From assembly GCA_965221455.1 (NCBI GenBank), contig OZ244890.1:744001-808000 (forward strand): a stretch of 64,000 nucleotides of DNA, in the 5' to 3' direction. Both the position numbers and the translations under genes were made by a program. The notes beneath the pieces are model-generated. The model was given only the letters and a program-made list of their open reading frames with translations. It made no database searches and was not told the origin of the DNA. This document shows positions 26,179 through 35,516 of the stretch, in pieces; the first letter of the stretch is position 1, and each line of letters opens with the position of its first letter. This DNA is from SMWN01 sp965221455 (GTDB lineage Bacteria; Pseudomonadota; Gammaproteobacteria; Eutrophobiales; Eutrophobiaceae).

Positions 26179-26907
26179 TTAATCGGCGTGTCCCCGTGCG
26201 TTTCGCGTTTTAACCAATCGCTTGATGATGTCAAGACTGTTGCCCTTGAAGTCAATGACCTGCAAACCGACAGCGTAGGATTCCGTCCCCGAGACATCAT
26301 CATTTTTGGCCACGTACACCAGGCTGCAATCGGCGACAATCTTTTCTCCTTCCTCTATGTTTACAGAAAGTGCTACCAGCTGGCTTTCATGCTCCGCCAG
26401 TAGACCTGTATCCCGAGAAAGCATACGCGCTGTTAATCCGGTGCAGGCTATTTGAAATCCTCGGTAAGAGATATCACGTAAAACCGCCTTTAATACAGTG
26501 CCGTCATGCTTCTGCACCGCAACAGGATAGTGACCTACGTGATATCTGTCATGTCGGCGTTGATTATGTGTGATGATTTTCCTGTTGTTGCCAATGTCTG
26601 CTGCGGGTGCTTGCTTTTTTGGTGCTTCGCCGTAGGTACAGAACCAGGCGGATTCCATCGCAACCTTAACCAGAAAATCCTGCTTTGCTTCAACAGTAAA
26701 TTGTTCGCCAGCAGTATAAGTCCGCCAGTCCTTACTGCCGGGAAATTTGACAAAGAGGGCGCCGCTGATGACCGTCATGGTCTCCTTCAGCGTCGTGCTG
26801 AAGTCATATTCCCCGGCTTGCATGACACCTACCGTTGCAGGCTGCGTTTCAGTTCGAAATGCAACGGAGACCATATTCCCATCGAAGTATTTGTTAACCT
26901 CGATCAC
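26179..26907 (-). CDS. Fusion of PpnP-type nucleoside phosphorylase and PilZ domain
   Basis: Residues 1-93 match the small cupin PpnP/DUF1255 family (NKYFDGNMVSVAFRT, VGVMQAGEYDFST, ETMTVISGALFVKFPG, DWRTYTAGEQF), whose E. coli member phosphorolyses purine and pyrimidine nucleosides. After a linker (KKQAPAADIGNN), residues ~112-235 form a PilZ domain with both c-di-GMP-binding motifs: RRHDR (117-121) and DISYRG (145-150). The GTG at 26907 is chosen because it gives the same N-terminal length as E. coli PpnP and has GGAG 10 nt upstream; the frame also opens with a TTG at 26928. No stop or frame change lies between the domains. The gene follows a cupredoxin gene on the same strand. Nucleotide control of the enzyme is inference. 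Confidence 0.85.
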   Translation of the reverse strand: MIEVNKYFDGNMVSVAFRTETQPATVGVMQAGEYDFSTTLKETMTVISGALFVKFPGSKDWRTYTAGEQFTVEAKQDFLVKVAMESAWFCTYGEAPKKQAPAADIGNNRKIITHNQRRHDRYHVGHYPVAVQKHDGTVLKAVLRDISYRGFQIACTGLTARMLSRDTGLLAEHESQLVALSVNIEEGEKIVADCSLVYVAKNDDVSGTESYAVGLQVIDFKGNSLDIIKRLVKTRNARGHAD

Positions 26908-26956
26908 TTGTCTCAAACTCCATCTCAAGTAGCATTAAACCAACGCTACAGAATAG

Positions 26957-27409
26957 CTACAAATCACCAATGATATTAATACTGCCAAGCATACCCGCTG
27001 CTTCGTGGCCTGCTTTGCGGCAGAAAAATTTCAAGCCTTTGGCCCTGGTCATCGGAAAGAAAAACCACTCCACACGAGCACCAGGTTTCAGTTCCATGTC
27101 GTGAATTGCACCGTGAATTTCCGCCATGATGTTGCCCGCTTTATCCAAAACCTCAACTTTGCGCGAGAATACATGCGTCGCAAAAGCATAAGAGGTGAAA
27201 TAGTGTTCATCCAAACCAGGATTGGAAATCACCAGTTTGTAATACTTGCCACGTTCAAAAGTCAGTGTATCAGGGATAAACTTCATCCGGCCATCTTCCG
27301 TGCCAACACTCACGTTGACTTCAATTGATTGTGGACCGTGTGGCGCGGCAGCATGGATATGTGTGGAAACCAGAGTCAGTGATAGCACAAGGAAAACAAT
27401 TTTTTTCAT
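26957..27409 (-). CDS. Cupredoxin-like copper protein (periplasmic)
   Basis: 150 residues from the ATG at 27409, giving a clean signal peptide (MKKIVFLVLSLTLVSTHIHA). The mature part is a plastocyanin-like beta-sandwich: FERGKYYKLVISNPGLDEH (His69) and FFCRKAGHEAAGM near the end, supplying Cys130, His135 and Met140. These four residues match a type 1 copper site. It is likely a periplasmic electron carrier or copper-binding protein. It is 49 bp upstream of the PpnP-PilZ gene on the same strand, so the two may be co-transcribed, although no functional tie is obvious. Confidence 0.8.
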   Translation of the reverse strand: MKKIVFLVLSLTLVSTHIHAAAPHGPQSIEVNVSVGTEDGRMKFIPDTLTFERGKYYKLVISNPGLDEHYFTSYAFATHVFSRKVEVLDKAGNIMAEIHGAIHDMELKPGARVEWFFFPMTRAKGLKFFCRKAGHEAAGMLGSINIIGDL

Positions 27410-27840
27410 GGTGAATACATGGAACAATTATTCATAAGCACTTGATGCTACCACATCATCAGACCGAAGTCAGAGTGCCCATGTAATGAATGCGCCAATG
27501 TTTGTATACAGTCCAGACTATTTCACATGGCGTTTCTGTATCAACACAAAAGGATCTGTGGATACCGCAAATGAGTTCAGCCAAAGTATCAGCCCGCGAG
27601 ACCGGGATTGCTATGTGCCCGGGTTAATGACTTCCGGAAAGTCGACTCGACCATGACATGGTCATTTATCAATCTTTAGCCAGGCCGACGACACAATATC
27701 ACTATCATCCTCATTCGGTACCGTGCATTCCAATATCCCGGAAATCTCACACAGGCATGTGCTGAAGTGATGAGCTTCAATTAAAAAAATACACACCGGG
27801 AGGATTACAATATCGACTTAACAATATATAGTTTTGTATT
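27410..27840. other. Intergenic region with a 15-bp palindrome
   Basis: Divergent promoter region between the cupredoxin gene and the FAH-family gene, with no gene seen. It contains the palindrome GACCATG-A-CATGGTC (27649-27663), a possible operator for a dimeric regulator; there is no T tract, so it is not a terminator. Confidence 0.4.
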
Positions 27841-28716
27841 ATGAAACTCGCTGCATTTACGCATGACAATAAACAACAGGTGGGCGCTGTTGATGGTGAA
27901 TACATCGTACCTGTCGGTGATAACGACCCCGATAATCTGATTGATTTTTTCTCGGTAGATGACACCGTCGAACAACGGCTGAAAGACAGGGTCTCATCTG
28001 ATAGATATCGCCTTGCCCTGGAGGATGTCAAACTCGGAGCACCCATACCCAGACCGCCGAAGTTTTTCGGTGTTGGATTGAATTATGCCGATCATATTGA
28101 TGAGACCGGCATGGAACGGCCGGAATACCCGACGATTTTCAATAAACAATCCACCTGTGTCATCGGCCCAGGCGCGGCGATTCATCGCCCACGTGTTTCA
28201 GATAAACTGGATTATGAGGGGGAATTCGGTGTGGTTATCGGTAAGCATTGTCGTCATGTGCCCAAAGATAGTGCTGGAAAAGTCATTGCAGGATATACCA
28301 TTTGTAACGATGTCAGTGTGCGTGATTGGCAAGTCAGAAGCCCGACCTGGACGCTGGGAAAATCCTTTGACACGCATGGCCCTGTCGGACCATGGATAGT
28401 GACAACCGACGAGATAGTGGACCCACATCATCTCGACATTAAAACCTGGGTGAATGGTGAATTACGTCAATCCTCAAACACGAAACATCTGATTTTCAAT
28501 TGTTATTATCTGATTGAATACCTGTCTACCGTGCTGACGCTGGAACCGGGAGACATTATTTCCACGGGAACCAGCAGTGGTGTCGGCGTAAAAATGAAAC
28601 CGCGTGGCTATATGCAAGCAGGTGATATTGTCCGTGTGGAGATTGAGAAAATCGGTGTACTGGAGAATCCTGTTATCGAGGAACCCGATACTGCGTTTAT
28701 AGGCCGGTTTGGTTAG
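27841..28716 (+). CDS. Fumarylacetoacetate hydrolase family protein
   Basis: 291 residues. A short N-terminal domain is followed by the FAH catalytic fold: FGVGLNYADHIDETG, a metal-binding pattern LDYEGEFGVVIGK, GYTICNDVSVRDWQ, KSFDTHGPVGPWIV, and GDIISTGTSSGVG. The acidic residues of the E-x-E and D motifs bind Mg or Mn. Family members cleave C-C bonds in acylpyruvates, decarboxylate oxaloacetate, or act in aromatic degradation, so the exact substrate cannot be told. It stands alone with no aromatic-degradation genes nearby. Confidence 0.88.
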   Translation: MKLAAFTHDNKQQVGAVDGEYIVPVGDNDPDNLIDFFSVDDTVEQRLKDRVSSDRYRLALEDVKLGAPIPRPPKFFGVGLNYADHIDETGMERPEYPTIFNKQSTCVIGPGAAIHRPRVSDKLDYEGEFGVVIGKHCRHVPKDSAGKVIAGYTICNDVSVRDWQVRSPTWTLGKSFDTHGPVGPWIVTTDEIVDPHHLDIKTWVNGELRQSSNTKHLIFNCYYLIEYLSTVLTLEPGDIISTGTSSGVGVKMKPRGYMQAGDIVRVEIEKIGVLENPVIEEPDTAFIGRFG

Positions 28717-28927
28717 CCATCAGCCTGGAATATTATCTTCAGTTTCCAGTCTGTCCTGGTCAGGCTGTAGAGTCACACGTGTCCACTGGAGACAGAACTC
28801 GGGATAGCTCAACCCTGGAATATTTTTTGTGTCGGTGACGGTAAACTTTTTTTGATTGTTTAACCAAACCTTATCAAGCATCAAGCCAGCGTTGAACGAC
28901 AGATTAATCAAACAGAACTTAATTTTA

Positions 28928-29389
28928 TTAATCTCTGATTTTATGTGATTCTTTCGCCAACATTCGTGCAAATTGTTTTATCTGCATATCGAATAACACA
29001 AGTTCTCCTCCTGTTTTAATCGCCGTCAATGAAATTCTGGCGATCAACAGTAACAGTAACAGTGCTATCGCCCAAGCAAAGAAATAAGACACACGAATAT
29101 TTCCGGTTTCTGCTGAAGCAGGCTGATTATCAGTTTGAACTTCACCTTCTTTCCCGTTTTCCACGATGAAACTGTCTCTTATCGGCACTAGTGTTTTATC
29201 GATATTGGAGCCCTTTTCTATGGCAGCTGCAAAGCGTTCAATGCGTTCAGGATGTTCGTATAAATCCTGTGCAGTCAGTAAAACCTGAAGCGCGACCCAG
29301 AGACCTGCAAATAACAGAAATAATCCGATGATCCTAACAACGAAGCCCATAATATTTTTACTGATATCGTCCAGTGTATCTTTGCTCAT
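28928..29389 (-). CDS. Hypothetical two-segment membrane protein
   Basis: 153 residues with two predicted membrane segments (IIGLFLLFAGLWVALQVLL, about 19-37; FFAWAIALLLLLLIARISL, about 103-121) separated by a soluble, charged loop of about 65 residues. The C-terminal tail (FDMQIKQFARMLAKESH) is probably cytoplasmic. I recognise no family. It is convergent with the FAH-family gene and divergent from the permease genes. The composition and membrane pattern look like a true gene. Confidence 0.65.
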   Translation of the reverse strand: MSKDTLDDISKNIMGFVVRIIGLFLLFAGLWVALQVLLTAQDLYEHPERIERFAAAIEKGSNIDKTLVPIRDSFIVENGKEGEVQTDNQPASAETGNIRVSYFFAWAIALLLLLLIARISLTAIKTGGELVLFDMQIKQFARMLAKESHKIRD

Positions 29390-29549
29390 AAACTAATAAT
29401 TCCCATGGAAATTCCTTGAAGTAATGCTCAATATTATTGTTTTGATTATTATAGGGTTTTATATCATGGTGGTCGATCAATCAAGGTTGATTAAAGGATA
29501 AAGACTAAACATCTCCGGGACAAAGTTAATTGAGAATAATACATCTGCC

Positions 29550-30473
29550 ATGCCAGGTTATCCCGGATCAAGATTATGCGCGGCCTCGCTGGTGGTCTTT
29601 GGTGTGACGACTATCGTCTTTATGTTGATTCATGTAGTGCCCGGTGATCCCGTTGAGGTGATACTTGGAGAATCCGCCCATACTGCGGACAGGGATGCAC
29701 TGCGTGAGACCCCGGGATTGAATCAGCCATTATTGATACAGTGGATCAATTATGTGCATGGCCTGCTGCATCTGGACTTGGGCATGTCTCTGTACAGCAG
29801 GAGACCGGTAACGAATATTCTCTTTGAGCGCATTCCGGCAACTTTACTATTGGCGGGAACCAGTATCCTGATTGCGCTTATGATTGCATTGCCTTCAGGT
29901 GTGCTGGCGGCGATACGCAGGGGAAGTATTTGGGACAAGGTTGCGATGTTATTTTCTATACTGGGCGTTGCCGTTCCCAATTTCTGGATGGGACCGTTAT
30001 TGATTCCGGTTTTTTCAGTGTGGCCGGGATGGTTCCCGGTAAGTGGGAACGATCAGGTGTTGTCGCTGATTTTACCTGCGATTACTTTAGGTACCGCCCT
30101 GGCAGCTATTTTATCTCGTATGCTTCGCGCCTCACTATTGGAAGTGCTCAGTGAAGACTATATCCGTGCCGCCGATGCCAGAGGGTTGCTACCTGCATCG
30201 GTTATCTGGAAACATGCTCTCAAGAATGCAGCCTTGCCAGTTGTCACTGTGCCGGGAATGCAACTGGGCGCATTACTGGCTGGTGCCGTGATCACGGAAA
30301 CCGTTTTCGCATGGCCGGGTATCGGACAACTTACTATTGAGGCGATTCAGAAAAGAGATTATCCCGTAGTTCAATCTTGCGTGTTACTGATTAGTGTATG
30401 TTATGTTTTTGTCAATCTTTTAACCGATCTGGCTTATGCGTATCTTGACCCACGGGTGAATCCGGGTGAGTAG
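29550..30473 (+). CDS. Dipeptide-type ABC transporter permease, DppB-like
   Basis: 307 residues with an N-terminal membrane segment, five more helices, and the inner-membrane permease loop RAADARGLLPASVIWKHAL, where the EAA-like motif contacts the ATPase. PGDPVEVILGESA after the first helix and the YLDPRVNPG ending are typical of the DppB/OppB type. It pairs with the DppC-like permease 3 bp downstream to form the membrane channel for oligopeptides or similar solutes. No ATPase gene is in the window; a damaged substrate-binding gene lies at 55.3-56.7 kb and may have been its partner. Confidence 0.9.
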   Translation: MPGYPGSRLCAASLVVFGVTTIVFMLIHVVPGDPVEVILGESAHTADRDALRETPGLNQPLLIQWINYVHGLLHLDLGMSLYSRRPVTNILFERIPATLLLAGTSILIALMIALPSGVLAAIRRGSIWDKVAMLFSILGVAVPNFWMGPLLIPVFSVWPGWFPVSGNDQVLSLILPAITLGTALAAILSRMLRASLLEVLSEDYIRAADARGLLPASVIWKHALKNAALPVVTVPGMQLGALLAGAVITETVFAWPGIGQLTIEAIQKRDYPVVQSCVLLISVCYVFVNLLTDLAYAYLDPRVNPGE

Positions 30474-30476
30474 ACG

Positions 30477-31295
30477 ATGAGCAAGGAGATTTTCGTGCAT
30501 ATCCTATCCTCATTTCCGCTGCTGATAATTTTGGTGTGGTTTTTCGTTGCGCTATTTGCGGGGAGCCTGCCGTTGCAAGCCGATGCTATCATGTTGGAGA
30601 AGATATTGTCTGCACCCGAGAAACAAGCCTGGTTGGGTTATGACGATTTGGGAAGATCTATCGCGGAACGTTTGGTCTTGGGTGCGAGAACATCCTTTTT
30701 GGTCGCGATCTTTGTTGTTTCAATTTCATTTGTTTTGGGTACGACTTTGGGTGTGATGGCCGCCTGGTTCGGAGGATGGTGGGATAAAGTAACGGTGTTT
30801 GTGATTGACATTTTTATCGCTTTCCCCGGGATATTATTGGCCATTGCATTATCGGGTTTGCCAGGTCCCGGTATCATGAATGCGGTAGTGGCATTATCAG
30901 TCGTCGGCTGGGCAGGATTTGCCAGATTGGCCCGAGCCCAAACATTAACAATTAAACATCGCGAACATGTCCTCGCAGCCCGGGCGTTAGGCACCAGTAC
31001 CACACACATTGTGGTATACCATATACTCCCGCTGATAGTAGCGCCGCTAGTCGTTGAGACTACCTTTGCAGTTGCAGGAACAGTGATTGCAGAAGCCGGC
31101 ATGTCGTTTTTGGGCTTGGGTGTGCAAGCACCGGATCCATCATGGGGCAGTATGATTCGGGACGGCACTCGTTTTATGCCGGTCGCGCCACATATGGTTT
31201 TGGCACCCGGCATCGCTATCTTGCCGGTGGTATTATCAATCAACTTACCTGGTGATACGTTACGGGATAAAATGGATGTCAGATCAAATGTTTAA
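30477..31295 (+). CDS. Dipeptide-type ABC transporter permease, DppC-like
   Basis: 272 residues. The N-terminal helix and the WLGYDDLGRSIAERLVLGAR segment, then FPGILLAIALSG, the cytoplasmic loop HVLAARALGTSTTHIVVYH, and GMSFLGLGVQAPDPSWG are all hallmarks of DppC/OppC permeases. It forms the heterodimeric channel with the preceding gene product. It is 3 bp from the upstream gene and is followed directly by nagZ. The link with nagZ hints at uptake or recycling of cell-wall peptides, which is inference only. Confidence 0.9.
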   Translation: MSKEIFVHILSSFPLLIILVWFFVALFAGSLPLQADAIMLEKILSAPEKQAWLGYDDLGRSIAERLVLGARTSFLVAIFVVSISFVLGTTLGVMAAWFGGWWDKVTVFVIDIFIAFPGILLAIALSGLPGPGIMNAVVALSVVGWAGFARLARAQTLTIKHREHVLAARALGTSTTHIVVYHILPLIVAPLVVETTFAVAGTVIAEAGMSFLGLGVQAPDPSWGSMIRDGTRFMPVAPHMVLAPGIAILPVVLSINLPGDTLRDKMDVRSNV

Positions 31296-31337
31296 ATGTA
31301 TGGATTTTTCGCGTTATTGTTTCCTGGAGTATCGTGC

Positions 31338-32399
31338 GTGTCTTTAGGACCCATTATGATGGATCTGCGTGGCACCACCCTGGAAAAAGATGAGAAAGAG
31401 CTTTTATTGCATCCCTTGGTAGGTGGAATTGTCTATTTCTCGCGTAATTATGAATCGCCCGAACAAATTACCGCGCTTTCGCACGAGATTCACAGCCTGC
31501 GTGATCCGCACCTTTTAATCGCTGTGGATCATGAGGGCGGACGTGTACAAAGATTTCAAAATGGCTTTACAAGATTACCTCCGCTTCAGGTAATCGGTGG
31601 TCGCTACGACCAGAATAAAACAGCAGGATTAGAACTTGCCGAAAAAGTCGGCTGGCTAATGGCGACAGAACTTCGAGCGGTGGATGTCGACTTTAGCTTT
31701 GCCCCGGTACTGGATGTCTGTAAGGGTGTCAGTCAGGTAATCGGTGACCGCGCATTCCATAAAAATCCGGAATGTGTTGCTGAGTTATCGAAGGCTTATG
31801 TGCATGGTATGCGCCGCGCCGGTATGTCTGCCGTCGGCAAACATTTCCCCGGACATGGTACGGTCAAGGAAGATTCACATCTGGCAATACCTTTTGATAG
31901 AAGAAAATTAGCGGATATCCGAGGCGACGATATGGTGTCGTTCGAACGTTTAATTCATGCGGGACTCGCTGCGATTATGCCAGCACACGTTGTTTATCCT
32001 GAGGTAGATGATAAGCCTGCCAGCTTCTCTTCCATTTGGTTAAGCACTATCCTGCGTCAACAATTGGGATTTCAGGGTATTATTTTTAGTGATGACATCA
32101 GTATGGTCGGCGCAGAGGCCATTGGAAATTATGTGGACAGGGCATGTTGTGCATTGGAAGCCGGCTGCGATATGGTGTTGCTGTGTAACCACCAAGCGGC
32201 AGCAATTGAGGTGTTGGATAATTTGAAAGTCGATCCAGATCCAACGTCACAAGCCAGATTGATGCGTATGTATGGGCGACAAAAAATTGACTTTGCAACA
32301 TTGAAAAATGATGCAGGATGGCAAGCGGCTACCGAGGAAATTTCGGGAATGGTTACGGAACCGGACGCAGGATTAGGCGGCAATGATATTCGGGCTTAA
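31338..32399 (+). CDS. nagZ: Beta-N-acetylhexosaminidase NagZ
   Basis: 353 residues of glycoside hydrolase family 3: MMDLRGTTL, HPLVGGIVYFSRN, VDHEGGRVQR, GDRAFHKNPE, GKHFPGHGTVKEDSH (with the catalytic Asp-His dyad region), and FSDDISMVGAE (nucleophile Asp). NagZ removes N-acetylglucosamine from anhydromuropeptides during peptidoglycan recycling in the cytoplasm. The GTG at 31338 is chosen over the ATG at 31296: it matches the family start (SLGPIMMDL) and has GGAG about 9 nt upstream. The gene overlaps the next ORF by 17 bp. Confidence 0.93.
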   Translation: MSLGPIMMDLRGTTLEKDEKELLLHPLVGGIVYFSRNYESPEQITALSHEIHSLRDPHLLIAVDHEGGRVQRFQNGFTRLPPLQVIGGRYDQNKTAGLELAEKVGWLMATELRAVDVDFSFAPVLDVCKGVSQVIGDRAFHKNPECVAELSKAYVHGMRRAGMSAVGKHFPGHGTVKEDSHLAIPFDRRKLADIRGDDMVSFERLIHAGLAAIMPAHVVYPEVDDKPASFSSIWLSTILRQQLGFQGIIFSDDISMVGAEAIGNYVDRACCALEAGCDMVLLCNHQAAAIEVLDNLKVDPDPTSQARLMRMYGRQKIDFATLKNDAGWQAATEEISGMVTEPDAGLGGNDIRA

Positions 32400-33348
32400 T
32401 ACCTTACGCGCACCGATTTGGGTCGGCGTCCTGACTGTATTCTATCAAGTTTTCTTTACTGGATTATTATCAGCGAACGATCTGCAGAACAAGCTGACAA
32501 ATGCGGATTGTCGCGTCATCAAGAAAACAGCTTCCGAGTCAGGCCCAGTGGCGGAATTCAGTAATGCCATACTCTGGGAGGTGTCGAAAGAAGGCAGACA
32601 ATCCAGCCATATCTTCGGAACGATTCACGTTTCCGACGTTGAGGTTTCACATTTACCCGAGCCGGTAAAGTCCGCTCTGGATAATTCGGATATATTCGTG
32701 ATGGAAGCATTGCTGACACCGAAAGAAACATCAACATTCAGGCAAATGATGTTTTATACAGATGCAAGTACGCTGCATGATTATGTTGATGATGAATTAT
32801 TTCAACGTATTGCGAAAATACTCTCGGGCTATCACGTTTCGAAAGAAACTGCCGTTATCATGAAACCCTGGGCGGCATTTTTAATCATGAGCTACCCGGC
32901 GAATAATACGCTACCACTGGATTTAAAGTTGCTTGGAATGGCAATGCGTCAGGGCATCAGTACAATGGGGCTGGAAACACTTGCTGAACAGGCTGCGGTT
33001 TTCAGTGAAATGGCGCTTGAGAAACAACTCAGGTTGTTACTGGATACCGTCTGTCATTATGATTCGCTTGCTCAGGGTATTGAAGAAATGAAAGAACTTT
33101 ACCTACACAGGGATTTGAATGGCTTATTAAATGCGAGCAAGCAATATCTCTATGCGGACGAGACGATGTATAAGGAAATAAACAAAAAACTAATCACTGA
33201 TAGAAACAAGACCATGATTGAGCGTATGCAACAGGTTTTGCAACAAGGTAATGCCTTTATAGCTATCGGCGCACTACATTTACCCGGGGATGATGGTGTC
33301 ATTGCCGGTTTGAGTCGACAGGGTTATAAAATAACTGCAATTTACTGA
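32383..33348 (+). CDS. TraB/GumN family protein
   Basis: 321 residues with an N-terminal hydrophobic segment (about 11-31, signal or anchor). The family motifs are HIFGTIHVSD, in which the GxxH is part of the putative metalloprotease-like active site, and the C-terminal IAIGALHLPGDDGVIAGLSRQGY. Members of the TraB/PrgY/GumN group are proposed metalloproteases, but few have known substrates. It starts inside the 3' end of nagZ, which suggests translational coupling. Confidence 0.85.
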   Translation: MIFGLNTLRAPIWVGVLTVFYQVFFTGLLSANDLQNKLTNADCRVIKKTASESGPVAEFSNAILWEVSKEGRQSSHIFGTIHVSDVEVSHLPEPVKSALDNSDIFVMEALLTPKETSTFRQMMFYTDASTLHDYVDDELFQRIAKILSGYHVSKETAVIMKPWAAFLIMSYPANNTLPLDLKLLGMAMRQGISTMGLETLAEQAAVFSEMALEKQLRLLLDTVCHYDSLAQGIEEMKELYLHRDLNGLLNASKQYLYADETMYKEINKKLITDRNKTMIERMQQVLQQGNAFIAIGALHLPGDDGVIAGLSRQGYKITAIY

Positions 33349-33450
33349 AGGAATTTCCGGTCGAGTCATGCCACGCAACTTTCGCACCCAAAATATCCAT
33401 ACTCTGTGTTGTCATCCCTGTAATCGCTGGCTATTACGTGCAGCTGACGC
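33349..33450 (-). repeat. Dispersed intergenic repeat, copy C
   Basis: The reverse strand shares TGACAA..CAGAGTA.GGATATTTTG and TCAGCTGCACGTAATAG with the copies at 49680-49860 and 50596-50767. This is the shortest copy. It lies in the gap between the GumN-like and MscS genes. Confidence 0.55.
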
Positions 33451-33506
33451 TTTGTCCCAATTCACTTGCACAGGATTTCCCAAATACGATTAAAGGTTTG
33501 ATATTG

Positions 33507-34595
33507 ATGGCTATGGAAAAAATATTAGGTGGACTTCAGTATTATTTCAGCGGCAATTCGTGGATGGCTCAGGTATTCGTTGTTCTCTCGCTCACGCTGC
33601 TTATCAGCTTTCTGCAAAAGCGTATTCTTGAACGACTATCTAAAAAATTAAAAGACACGCGAGCCTATTGGGATGATGATTTGATTGATGCGGCACAACG
33701 ACCATTGACCGCCCTGATCTGGCTAATCGGATTAACGTTCGCAGCCGAGATAGTCAGTAATGCAAGTGGCGCGAGCATTTTTCAGTTCATGCTCCCCTTG
33801 CGTAAAGTCGGTACGATTTTTATTTTCGCATGGTTTCTGATCAGATTCATTCAACGTAGAGAAAAAACCATCATTCTGCAAAAAGAAACCCAGGGGCAAA
33901 AGGTCGATCACACAACGGTAGATGCGATTGCTAAATTATCAAGAGTGTCCGTAATCATCATTGCCTTTTTAGTGATTTTTCAGACGATGGGTTTCAGTAT
34001 CTCCGGCGTATTGGCGTTTGGTGGTATCGGCGGTATCGCTATCGGTTTTGCCGCAAAAGATTTGCTGGCGAATTTCTTCGGCGGACTGATGATCTATCTG
34101 GATCGCCCTTTTAATGTGGGTGACTGGATAAGATCTCCGGATCAGGACATAGAAGGTACGGTTGAAAATATAGGCTGGCGCCTGACCCGGATCCGTACCT
34201 TCGACAAGCGTCCCTTGTATGTGCCGAATTCGGTTTTCACAAATATATCTGTTGAAAACCCTTCAAGGATGACCCACCGACGCATCAAAGAGACCATCGG
34301 TATTCGTTATGATGATGCGAGCAAGATGAAAATTATCGTTGCTGATGTGAAAAAGATGCTACAGGAACATGAGGATATTGACGAAACTCAAACATTGATT
34401 ATAAATTTTAACGAGTTCGCGGCTTCGTCACTGGATTTTTTTATCTATACCTTCACCAAAACAACCAACTGGATACGCTTTCACGAGGTCAAACAGGATG
34501 TGTTGTTGAAGGTCATTGAGATTGTGGAATCGCACGGTGCTGAATGTGCCTTCCCCACTTCAACGGTACTTCTCCCTGACATCAGTCAATCTTGA
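33507..34595 (+). CDS. MscS-type mechanosensitive channel
   Basis: 362 residues from the ATG at 33507 (AAAGG 10 nt upstream); the frame is open back to 33438 but that part overlaps an intergenic repeat. Four N-terminal membrane segments precede the pore-lining helix and beta domain signature GVLAFGGIGGIAIGFAAKDLLANFFGG, then DRPFNVGDWI, GTVENIGWRLTRIRT and PNSVFTNISVENPSR. It should gate on membrane tension and release solutes on osmotic downshock. The C-terminal soluble domain ends HGAECAFPTSTVLLP, as in the YnaI/YbdG-like branch. Confidence 0.92.
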   Translation: MAMEKILGGLQYYFSGNSWMAQVFVVLSLTLLISFLQKRILERLSKKLKDTRAYWDDDLIDAAQRPLTALIWLIGLTFAAEIVSNASGASIFQFMLPLRKVGTIFIFAWFLIRFIQRREKTIILQKETQGQKVDHTTVDAIAKLSRVSVIIIAFLVIFQTMGFSISGVLAFGGIGGIAIGFAAKDLLANFFGGLMIYLDRPFNVGDWIRSPDQDIEGTVENIGWRLTRIRTFDKRPLYVPNSVFTNISVENPSRMTHRRIKETIGIRYDDASKMKIIVADVKKMLQEHEDIDETQTLIINFNEFAASSLDFFIYTFTKTTNWIRFHEVKQDVLLKVIEIVESHGAECAFPTSTVLLPDISQS

Positions 34596-34661
34596 TCGCC
34601 GTTGACCATATTCGCATCAATCAGGGTTGCGCCGAAAAACAGTCCCTGTAACCTATATGCA

Positions 34662-35516
34662 GTGGAGATTCCGTTCACAAAAATGCATGGTCTTGGCAAT
34701 GATTTCGTTGTCATGGATAGTTTCGCACAAGAGATCCTGTTAACCCCCGAACAGATCCGCCTGATCGCTGATCGCCGCTTCGGCATAGGCTGTGATCAAT
34801 TGTTATTGCTCGCACCCTCTACAAAGAAGGGTGTAGACGTACGCTATCTGATCTATAACTGTGACGGCGGTGAAGTGTTTCAATGTGGTAACGGCGCAAG
34901 GTGTGCCGCTGTATATCTACATGAAAACGGGCTGGTCAAAGACCCGCATGATGAGCTGATTGGTGAAAAGACAATTACCGCTGAAACAGGCAAAGGCATT
35001 GTTACCATGATTTTGCAGCGGGATGGGCAAATCAGGGTCAATATGGGGGTGCCCGAGTTGGCATCTGCTGATATACCGATAGAATTACGGGACAATGCCG
35101 GTCAGTACAGGTTAAGTTTGTCCGACACTGAGATCACCTTCAGTGCCGTTTCCATGGGTAACCCGCATGCGGTGATTATAGTGGATGATGTTGCCTCAGC
35201 ACCAGTGTCGACTATGGGACCGGAGGTACAGGAACAAGCATGCTTTCCGCAAGGAGTGAATGTGGGATTTATGCAGATTGTTGATAAGGGACATATTAAG
35301 TTGCGTGTATATGAACGAGGTGCGGGTGAGACGCCTGCGTGTGGAAGTGGTGCTTGCGCCGCTGTCGTGGCAGGATCCATCAACGCCAGTCTGAATCAGG
35401 AGGTTGATGTCGAGTTGACAGGGGGGCATCTTATGGTCAGTTGGCAAAGGGAGGGGAAACCCGTATGGATAACGGGGTCGGCCTCTTTTGTTTACCGGGG
35501 GAAAATATCGTTATGA
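34662..35516 (+). CDS. dapF: Diaminopimelate epimerase DapF
   Basis: 284 residues from the GTG at 34662, which places FTKMHGLGNDFVVMD at the family position; the open frame begins earlier at 34602. The two catalytic cysteines are in FQCGNGARCAA and ETPACGSGACAA. DapF converts LL- to meso-diaminopimelate for lysine and peptidoglycan synthesis. Its stop codon overlaps the start of the DUF484 gene (ATGA), and xerC follows: dapF-DUF484-xerC is a conserved gammaproteobacterial cluster. Confidence 0.96.
   Translation: MEIPFTKMHGLGNDFVVMDSFAQEILLTPEQIRLIADRRFGIGCDQLLLLAPSTKKGVDVRYLIYNCDGGEVFQCGNGARCAAVYLHENGLVKDPHDELIGEKTITAETGKGIVTMILQRDGQIRVNMGVPELASADIPIELRDNAGQYRLSLSDTEITFSAVSMGNPHAVIIVDDVASAPVSTMGPEVQEQACFPQGVNVGFMQIVDKGHIKLRVYERGAGETPACGSGACAAVVAGSINASLNQEVDVELTGGHLMVSWQREGKPVWITGSASFVYRGKISL

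Noticed and set aside
27649..27663. Palindrome read as a terminator
   Set aside because: The stem is not followed by a T run on either strand, and it lies in a divergent promoter region, so an operator is more likely.
28720..28971. 83-codon minus-strand frame between the FAH-family and membrane-protein genes
   Set aside because: It overlaps the 3' end of the membrane-protein gene, lacks a good start signal and resembles no family.
30638..31243. 201-codon minus-strand frame across the DppC-like permease
   Set aside because: Shadow: the plus strand carries all permease motifs in order.
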